DNA from: CAYVKY01 sp964452115 | Lineage (GTDB): Bacteria; Bacteroidota; Ignavibacteria; Tepidaquicellales; Tepidaquicellaceae | Reading direction: 5' to 3' | DNA length: 9,246 nt | Assembly: GCA_964452115.1 (NCBI GenBank) | Contig: CAYVKY010000096.1 | Span: forward strand, 1-9,246 | Shown: positions 1 to 5,367 of the stretch, piece by piece | Position numbering within the stretch: position 1 is the first letter of the stretch | Layout: each line of letters opens with the position of its first letter | Notes under the pieces: model-generated | What the model was told of the DNA's origin: nothing | The model's database searches: none | The model's input: the letters and a program-made list of their open reading frames with translations, nothing else | Translations under genes and position numbers: made by a program

Positions 1-2186
1 GCGAGGTGATTGCGGTATTGCTTGTCTAAAATGTTTTCGATGCCGGCTGTAAGCGTGATGTGAGAGAAATTGCTTATATTAAGCGGCATTGAACTTACAT
101 AAAAATTAAATACTGCATATCCGGGTGTGGATATTTCACCTGCGGCAATTTTATTCTGTGCCGCAAAAAGAGTTGAGGATAAATCCAGATTTATATATTT
201 CAGTACTGACGTGCGAATGCCGACTGTTCCATTAAGCGGCGGCATCTGCGGAAGGTCGGTGTTATTTTCGGTGTCTTCTCCGCGCACATAAGATAAATCC
301 ATATATCCCAAGAATGTTTTGTAGAAGTTGTACATAAAGCTCATATCGAATCCGTACAGTCTTGATTTTCCGATGTTGGTTTTTACAAGTGCGCTGCGCC
401 CTTCGAATGTGCCGGGGATTTCAACCACCTGGTCTGTAAATGTATTGAGAAATACATCGGCGATGAAATTATATTTTTCTTTCCAGATTCTCATTCCCAA
501 ATCGTAGAAAAGTCCCTTTTCCGCAGAGAGATTCGGATTGCCGACTCTTACGTAACTTCCGAGGTCAATGAACTGATAACGCTCTTCCGGTCCGGGAGTT
601 CTGTATGACTTTGCAAAGTTGAATGTGACATCTACATCTTTCACGAGATTGTATAGCAGTCCGATGTTTCCGCTGTATGACCATTCATTCACATCGTTTG
701 CGTTCCAAAGCAGCACCTGTCCTGCGGGATGATAATTTCTTGCACCGCCGTTCACGATTTCATAAACGGGATTCAATGCCTGGCTGTTTGTTGTTTTTTC
801 GTTGTCTGCTCTTGCGCTAACGGTTACTTTCAGTTTGTCGTTAAAAAATTTCATTTCGTCCTGCGCATATCCGCCGAGATTCAGGAAGTCCGCATCGGGA
901 ATCGGTTTCTCACCGATGGTTTTGTAAATAGTGTTTACAACCGAGTCGCCCGCAGTATTAAAGACTTCGATTTTCTGATTTTTTTCGCGTTTGCTGTCAA
1001 TGCTTCTCTTCCATGCGTCGAGTCCGGCAATCAGAGTATTCTTTTCAGAAAGTTTCCATTCAGTCTGAAGTTCTGCGCCGTTCACATAATGCCTTGCATT
1101 CGGAGTTATGCTCAGCACACTGATGCGCTGTTTCGGTGTTGTGCCCGAAGGCGGCTTAACGGTTACCTGATTCGGAACATTAAGCACATCCCTCAGAATA
1201 TATTCATAATAATATTTTACGGAGATAGTTTTCAGCGGTTTTATTAAATCATTTATTTTATACTCCGCCGAATATGTCTGCATTCTCTGCGTAGGATAGG
1301 TTACAACTGCTGCAGTCGGAAACAGCGGATTGCCGCCGGGCACGCCCACATCCTTTGCAAAGAAATTGTCAAACGTGATTTTCAGTTCGTGATTTTTCAG
1401 CGGACTTAATCCTGCCTGCACTGATATATTGTTATCGGTGAACTGACTGTTGGGGATTTCGCCCTGCGGAGTTTTTGTGTTGTCCGCCGTGCGTGCCATT
1501 CCCGAGAAATTCACGTACCAGAATTTTCCGCCGAGATTCAGATTCAGATTTCCGGCGGGACTGTTATTCACACTGTTATATATTCCGCCGAAATTTCCTG
1601 TCAGAAAATTTATATTGTTGAAGTGTCCGCCTTTTGTAATCACGTTCACAACTCCGCCCGTTGCGCCGGTGCCGTATATGGCTGATGCACCGCCTTTAAT
1701 AACTTCGATTCTTTCGATGTTATTCAGGTCAATCATTGATAATCTTGCCGCTATATCGGTAGATGTTTCAATTCTATCCCCGTCAATCATCGTAACTACA
1801 TTGTAGCGTGACAATCCGCGGATACTGATATCGGTTGCCCATATACCGTCTCTGACGAGCGAGAGTCCGGGCTTTGTGCCGAGCACGTCCGGTACAGTAT
1901 TCGACGAAAGACGTGCGATGGTTTCATCGCTGACAATTTCCATCGGNNNNNNNNNNNNNNNNNNNNNNNNNNNNNNNNNNNNNNNNNNNNNNNNNNNNNN
2001 NNNNNNNNNNNNNNNNNNNNNNNNNNNNNNNNNNNNNNNNNNNNNNTTTGTTTTTAAAATTACTGTTGCATTTGAAAGCGGCTCTTTGCTTTCTGCATCA
2101 GTTACAACTCCGCCAACCTGAGCCATGCTGATATTGGTAACAATAAATCCTATAATCAGCGTCCAAATATATACATAGTTTTTCAT
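1..2186 (-). CDS. TonB-dependent outer-membrane receptor (3' end off the window, internal gap)
   Basis: Outer-membrane beta-barrel transporter that takes up a scarce ligand (siderophore, heme, vitamin or similar) using TonB/ExbBD energy. The ATG at 2186 opens a signal peptide (hydrophobic residues 5-19, likely cleavage after Ser-Met-Ala at residue 22). It is followed by the start of a carboxypeptidase-regulatory-like domain (GGVVTDAESKEPLSNATV, residues 25-42), which is cut by the N gap. Beyond the gap the plug domain is clear: EIVSDETIARLSSNTVPDVL, then SIRGLSRYNV, IDGDRIE and IERIEVIKGGASAIYGTGA. The barrel reads without stop or frameshift from about 1620 to the edge. It contains a YRTP...GNPNL pair (594-605 and 528-539) and ends in GIENILDKQYRNHL, a typical near-terminal strand, so roughly 20-30 residues are missing. 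YRTP/NPNL resembles the FRAP/NPNL boxes of heme receptors, but no histidine lies between them, so the substrate is unresolved. The family is certain; the ligand is unknown. Confidence 0.93.
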   Translation of the reverse strand, partial: MKNYVYIWTLIIGFIVTNISMAQVGGVVTDAESKEPLSNATVILKTXXXXXXXXXXXXXXXXXXXXXXXXXXXXXXXXXXPMEIVSDETIARLSSNTVPDVLGTKPGLSLVRDGIWATDISIRGLSRYNVVTMIDGDRIETSTDIAARLSMIDLNNIERIEVIKGGASAIYGTGATGGVVNVITKGGHFNNINFLTGNFGGIYNSVNNSPAGNLNLNLGGKFWYVNFSGMARTADNTKTPQGEIPNSQFTDNNISVQAGLSPLKNHELKITFDNFFAKDVGVPGGNPLFPTAAVVTYPTQRMQTYSAEYKINDLIKPLKTISVKYYYEYILRDVLNVPNQVTVKPPSGTTPKQRISVLSITPNARHYVNGAELQTEWKLSEKNTLIAGLDAWKRSIDSKREKNQKIEVFNTAGDSVVNTIYKTIGEKPIPDADFLNLGGYAQDEMKFFNDKLKVTVSARADNEKTTNSQALNPVYEIVNGGARNYHPAGQVLLWNANDVNEWSYSGNIGLLYNLVKDVDVTFNFAKSYRTPGPEERYQFIDLGSYVRVGNPNLSAEKGLFYDLGMRIWKEKYNFIADVFLNTFTDQVVEIPGTFEGRSALVKTNIGKSRLYGFDMSFMYNFYKTFLGYMDLSYVRGEDTENNTDLPQMPPLNGTVGIRTSVLKYINLDLSSTLFAAQNKIAAGEISTPGYAVFNFYVSSMPLNISNFSHITLTAGIENILDKQYRNHL
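1947..2046. other. Assembly gap of exactly 100 N inside the receptor gene
   Basis: One hundred consecutive N bases. Exactly 100 is the usual placeholder for a gap of unknown size. Both flanks belong to the same receptor and happen to be in the same frame when 100 is used. The left flank resumes at the TonB-plug entry and the right flank stops early in the carboxypeptidase-regulatory-like domain. Thirty-three codons look too few for what is normally found between these points. Confidence 0.97.
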
Positions 2187-2207
2187 AGATGATAATTTAA
2201 TTCTATG

Positions 2208-2239
2208 TAAAATTATTCATTTGTCAGGAAATATCAAAA
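2208..2239 (-). promoter_or_regulatory. Candidate promoter of the TonB-dependent receptor
   Basis: Read on the minus strand, TTTTG (2239-2235) is followed after 19 bases by TAATTTTA (2215-2208). This is close to the Bacteroidota sigma-ABfr consensus TTTG, about 19-20 bases, TAnnTTTG. It would start transcription roughly 15 bases before the ATG at 2186. An overlapping sigma-70-style alternative is CTGACA (2227-2222), 16 bases, TAGAAT (2205-2200), but that leaves a leader of only about 7 bases. The region is AT-rich, so chance matches are likely. No Fur-type operator was recognised. Confidence 0.33.
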
Positions 2240-2326
2240 GACTTTAAACTTCCTATTTGACTTACCTCAAAACGGCGGAAAAATTTTCAGGATGCTGTTG
2301 AAAGCGGTATTATTGCGTAATTATTT

Positions 2327-2380
2327 GTAGGGGCGCACCTGTGTGTGCGCCCAAGGGCAGACACGCAGGTCTGCCCCTAC
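2327..2380. repeat. 54-base imperfect palindrome (REP/MITE-like)
   Basis: Two 26-base arms, separated by AA at 2353-2354, are inverted copies of each other at 21 of 26 positions. The outer ends GTAGGGGC (2327-2334) and GCCCCTAC (2373-2380) match perfectly. Each arm is itself a hairpin: GGGCGCAC (2331-2338) with GTGCGCCC (2345-2352), and GGGCAGAC (2355-2362) with GTCTGCCC (2369-2376), each with a six-base loop. The sequence could therefore fold as one long hairpin or as two small ones. Its style is that of dispersed GTAGGGGC-type intergenic palindromes. No coding potential was seen. Confidence 0.85.
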
Positions 2381-2392
2381 TATTAATTTGTC

Positions 2393-2466
2393 TCTCGTTC
2401 CGATGCTCCGGAGCATGTGCAAAAACGTCCCCAACTATCTCGTTCCGATGCTCCAGCGTCGGAACG
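2393..2466. repeat. Duplicated 17-mer, second copy within an inverted repeat
   Basis: TCTCGTTCCGATGCTCC occurs at 2393-2409 and again at 2438-2454, 45 bases apart. The second copy continues into an inverted repeat, CGTTCCGA (2441-2448) with TCGGAACG (2459-2466). The first copy instead runs into a perfect 14-base palindrome, ATGCTCCGGAGCAT (2403-2416). The first copy looks like a decayed or rearranged version of the second. CGTTCC...GGAACG palindromes of this type are dispersed in many bacterial genomes, which suggests a small non-autonomous repeat. Confidence 0.75.
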
Positions 2467-2524
2467 TACTTCCTATTCAACAGGAATTTATTTTGTTATT
2501 ATGTTTCGCGTGTCGCCGCTGGAG

Positions 2525-2540
2525 TCCCGAGTACTCGGGA
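2525..2540. repeat. Perfect 16-base palindrome TCCCGAGTACTCGGGA
   Basis: TCCCGAGT is followed directly by its reverse complement ACTCGGGA. The flanking CGCTGGAG (2517-2524) is the exact reverse complement of CTCCAGCG (2451-2458) in the neighbouring repeat, so the two elements may belong to one larger repeat. It lies about 45 bases past the VWA stop codon in the direction of transcription. It could fold in the transcript, but no T-run follows it. Confidence 0.7.
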
Positions 2541-2550
2541 GCACGAGGGG

Positions 2551-2585
2551 TACACTTTACATTTTACACTTTACATTTTACATTA
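2551..2585. repeat. Tandem heptamer repeat, five copies of TACAYTT-like unit
   Basis: On the plus strand the units are TACACTT, TACATTT, TACACTT, TACATTT and TACATTA, so a 14-base unit is repeated twice and a fifth heptamer differs only at its last base. The fifth heptamer contains the VWA stop codon (TAA on the minus strand, 2585-2583). The array is short and simple, and could change copy number by replication slippage without altering the protein. Confidence 0.85.
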
Positions 2586-4211
2586 ATACAGGTCTCCTGC
2601 GCCGGAGGATATTTCCTCACCGGATGATGAAGATTTTTTTGTGGATGTGAGCACAAAGCTTGTTTTTCCATCTGAATATTCCACATCAACTGGAATGCCT
2701 TCCGCGATTCTGATTTTGCTTCCGGGTGATGATGTTAACCGCGAATACGTAAATACAGGCGTACCGAAAATTCCTTTTTTGATTTTGCCGAGCGCGCCCG
2801 AGTATCCCTTGCTGAGTGTATATGATGAGATTGCCGACAGCGAAATTGTGTACTCCTCGTCACTGTCAATCTTTAAATGGTAATAATTTTTTTTCAGCAG
2901 CAGATAAAGCACCGCAAGAATAATCAGCACGAGCAATACTATCATACCTATCAGCACAAACATGCGCCAGCTGCCGTATTTAATTTTTATTTCGAGCGGA
3001 ATGGTTGTGGTAATCTTTTTGTCTTTCAGTACCGGTTTAAAAATATCGGGAACAGAATTCAGCGCAAACAAATCCTGAAAACTTTTCAGATACGTGGTAT
3101 CGAGCGTGATATCCACGTTTGACACTTCGAGCACGAGCTGTCCGCCGACTGTAAAATCTTCTTTAAAAATCGTGTTGAATGAAAATGACGGAGTAATTTC
3201 GGGCATATTGAATGTAACGGAAAATCCTTTTACTTCGCCTTCCGGAGACACATTGCTCACTGTCGAAGGATTTATTTTCTGTGTGCCCAATGATTTCACG
3301 GAGTAATCCGATGAAGAAAAGTTTTCAAGCCGGACGTCAAGCGATGCACTTCGTATGATGTACGGATAGAGATTTGATTTCAGTGCAAGGTCAGAAAACA
3401 CCTGCTGAACTTTTTCGCCTTCGGAAAATCCGAATCCGCGAAGCGTTTTTCCGTCGAAGTATAATTTTCCGGGATAAACTTTTGACTGCGTAACTTTCGG
3501 CGAAAGCACCACCGTACCTACATCCAGCGGCTTCAGAGTAATCGGCTTCACGTTTATGCCCGCGCCTCTGATATATTTGTCATACGATTCAAGCGCTGCC
3601 TGAGTGAGCGGCGACAGTGAATATACAATCGCATAGCACACATACCCGTTCGTTGAATAATTTTCACCCTTGAGTTTATCGGGCACGGGATACAGCAATA
3701 TTTTTCTTACGTTATCGTCATTCCTCAGCCGCTTGTAAAATTCGAGAGTGTTTGCAAGCGATGAATCCGCACCCATACCCGAGTTATCGTTTATGTTATC
3801 CGTCACGAGCCATATAACGCCGGTACTGCTTTTCAAATCGGCAATTGCTTTATCAAGCGCCTCAATTATGTCAGTATTCGCATAACCGTTGTCCGTGCCT
3901 TTTGCAACTTTAAAGAGCGACAGCACTTTATCCGGAATAAATTCCTTTGCGGAATTCTGAAATAAATTCTGCGGAGACGTGATGCCGCGGTGCTTTTCCG
4001 TTTTTGAAAAAAGGTACACGCTCACGAAGTCACTTTCCGATACGGCATTTTTCATAAGTGCTTTTGCAAACACTTTGTATGTACTTGCCGCATCATTATA
4101 AAAGCCGTATGTCGAGCCTGAATTGTCGAATACGAACGATACATTTTGTCCCTGCGCAAAGAGCGCGGATGTAAAGAGTAAAATTGCCGTTAACAGAAAA
4201 AACTTTTTCAT
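2583..4211 (-). CDS. Exported, membrane-anchored von Willebrand factor A domain protein
   Basis: A 542-residue protein. Residues 1-19 are a signal peptide (MKKFF, hydrophobic core, cleavage after LFA). A VWA domain follows at once, about 23-225, with all metal-ion-dependent adhesion site residues visible: D29-x-S31-x-S33 (DNSGS), T113 and D138 (WLVTDN). The fold should bind a divalent cation and, through it, a protein ligand. Residues about 230-410 are probably beta-rich and have no recognised family. One membrane helix, about 416-439, is followed by KK, placing the VWA part in the periplasm and a roughly 100-residue domain in the cytosol, ending in a Ser/Gly-rich tail. The ATG lies one base after the stop of the propeller gene, so translation is probably coupled; no Shine-Dalgarno is visible. 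It is the last gene of the likely operon. The VWA call is firm; the role is unknown, and signalling, adhesion or complex assembly are all possible. Confidence 0.9.
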   Translation of the reverse strand: MKKFFLLTAILLFTSALFAQGQNVSFVFDNSGSTYGFYNDAASTYKVFAKALMKNAVSESDFVSVYLFSKTEKHRGITSPQNLFQNSAKEFIPDKVLSLFKVAKGTDNGYANTDIIEALDKAIADLKSSTGVIWLVTDNINDNSGMGADSSLANTLEFYKRLRNDDNVRKILLYPVPDKLKGENYSTNGYVCYAIVYSLSPLTQAALESYDKYIRGAGINVKPITLKPLDVGTVVLSPKVTQSKVYPGKLYFDGKTLRGFGFSEGEKVQQVFSDLALKSNLYPYIIRSASLDVRLENFSSSDYSVKSLGTQKINPSTVSNVSPEGEVKGFSVTFNMPEITPSFSFNTIFKEDFTVGGQLVLEVSNVDITLDTTYLKSFQDLFALNSVPDIFKPVLKDKKITTTIPLEIKIKYGSWRMFVLIGMIVLLVLIILAVLYLLLKKNYYHLKIDSDEEYTISLSAISSYTLSKGYSGALGKIKKGIFGTPVFTYSRLTSSPGSKIRIAEGIPVDVEYSDGKTSFVLTSTKKSSSSGEEISSGAGDLY

Positions 4212-4212
4212 T

Positions 4213-5364
4213 TTATATTTTAATATTAATTTTGCTGTTGTTAATTAAAGCAAGAATTCCGTTTTTTGTCAGTGCATAAATTGCCTTGCCCGAAATCATC
4301 ACCGAAATAATGCCGCTGCCGCTTTTGATGTAAATATTTTCCGCTTCTGAAAGATTATTCATATTATGAAGCAGCAGGTCGTTATCCACGCACACGCAGA
4401 CGATATTTTCCGATACCGCGGGCACGAGGCACGGGGAATTTTCACTGTGCGAAAAAATCGCATTGCCCGTAAAAGTGTAAGCATCCCATCCGTTCATATT
4501 GCCCGTAAAAATTAATTTTCCAGCTGAAGCCGCAGAATTCAGAAACCTGTTTTTAATGCCGCTGTATCTTACCGCATTGTCTTTCAGAAAATATATTTCG
4601 CCGCCTGTCTGCACAAAAAATATTTTTCCGTCTGCCCAAAAGAGCGGACACTCATCCTGCGGATTGATTCTGAATTTCCTGACCTCGTTATCGCGCCCGA
4701 TAATAAACAATTCTCCGCCCGCCGTAAATGCGTATCCTGAATCGCTCACCACGATTCCGCCCGAAGGAGCTGACTGCACGGGAATTTCGACGCTTCCCGA
4801 AACTCCGTGAAACAGCACTTTTCCCGCTGCGGGATTATATTCGATGTAAATCAGCTTCGTGTCATAATTTAAATCCGACCAGATATAAAATCCTTTTTCC
4901 GGCGAATAAATCTCCTCCGCATTCATACCGGAAATTTTATATATCCTGTCGAGCGAATTTATGTAAACCGTGTCCTGAATTACGATTCCCGTTTTTTCAA
5001 AACTCTGTTCCTTGAAGTTAAATCTTTCGTCAACAGCAAGCGTATTTTTATTTACAAAATAAATGCTGCCCTGAACCGACGAGAGCACAATATGGCGGGA
5101 GGTTTCAAGTAATGAATTCAGAAATTCATCTTTGAGATTAACCGTGTTTTGAAGGAAAAAAGATTTTTCGATTCCGGACGGAAATTCAAGCGGTGAGTTA
5201 TAAAACTTATTTAAATACCTCGAACCTTTCGGATATGAATCCAGCGGAATAATATTTTCTTCCGAAGGCGGTTCCGCGGCTTCAGGGGCGGGTTCAGGGG
5301 CAGGGGCAGGCACCGGTGCCTCTTCGTCTTCATCATCAAACGATATGATAATTTTGTCGGGCAT
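4213..5364 (-). CDS. Uncharacterised cytoplasmic beta-propeller-like protein with acidic Pro/Ala-rich N-terminus
   Basis: I do not recognise a named family for this 383-residue protein. It has no signal peptide or membrane helix, so it should be cytosolic. Residues 1-15 (KIIISFDDEDEE) are strikingly acidic; 16-33 are a PAPEPAPEAAEPP-type linker. From about 90 to the end the sequence repeats every 30-45 residues with short strands and turns, such as GSIYFVNKNTL (99-109), GELFIIGRDNEV (217-228), GEIYFLKDNAV (255-265), GKLIFTGNMNGWDAYTF (282-298) and KAIYALTKNGILAL (360-373). This pattern is typical of PQQ- or WD-like beta-propellers of seven or eight blades. The function is usually a protein-binding scaffold. 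The ATG lies three bases after the dnaX stop and the gene ends one base before the VWA gene, so it is probably co-expressed with both. Propeller fold is inferred from spacing, not from a family match. Confidence 0.8.
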   Translation of the reverse strand: MPDKIIISFDDEDEEAPVPAPAPEPAPEAAEPPSEENIIPLDSYPKGSRYLNKFYNSPLEFPSGIEKSFFLQNTVNLKDEFLNSLLETSRHIVLSSVQGSIYFVNKNTLAVDERFNFKEQSFEKTGIVIQDTVYINSLDRIYKISGMNAEEIYSPEKGFYIWSDLNYDTKLIYIEYNPAAGKVLFHGVSGSVEIPVQSAPSGGIVVSDSGYAFTAGGELFIIGRDNEVRKFRINPQDECPLFWADGKIFFVQTGGEIYFLKDNAVRYSGIKNRFLNSAASAGKLIFTGNMNGWDAYTFTGNAIFSHSENSPCLVPAVSENIVCVCVDNDLLLHNMNNLSEAENIYIKSGSGIISVMISGKAIYALTKNGILALINNSKINIKI

Positions 5365-5367
5365 TGC

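Larger units (their letters stand above)
2187..2582. other. Repeat-rich intergenic region between the VWA gene and the receptor
   Basis: This 396-base stretch has no credible gene. The short open frames that cross it on the plus strand overlap each other in several frames, have no family resemblance and are built from the repeats. From left to right it holds the receptor's candidate promoter, a 54-base imperfect palindrome, a duplicated 17-mer whose second copy lies in an inverted repeat, a perfect 16-base palindrome, and five TACAYTT-like heptamers that run into the stop codon of the VWA gene. No hairpin followed by a T-run is visible on the minus strand, so no intrinsic terminator is called. 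Confidence 0.8.

Noticed and set aside
729..1806. Plus-strand open frames opposite the receptor barrel
   Set aside because: They are antisense to an unbroken receptor reading frame with clear family motifs, and their own translations have no recognisable domains.
1..2186. Pseudogene status of the receptor
   Set aside because: The frame is unbroken from 1946 to the window edge and from the signal peptide to the gap; the only interruption is missing sequence.
2393..2466. CRISPR array
   Set aside because: Only two copies of a 17-mer with one 28-base interval, embedded in palindromes, and no cas genes nearby.
2525..2540. Intrinsic terminator for the lon-dnaX-propeller-VWA operon
   Set aside because: The hairpin is strong, but on the minus strand no T-run follows it, nor does one follow the other palindromes in the region. 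It may still stabilise the transcript end.
2341..2650. Plus-strand open frames across the intergenic repeats
   Set aside because: Three overlapping frames are open at once over palindromes and a heptamer array, and the translations are repeat-derived with no family signal.
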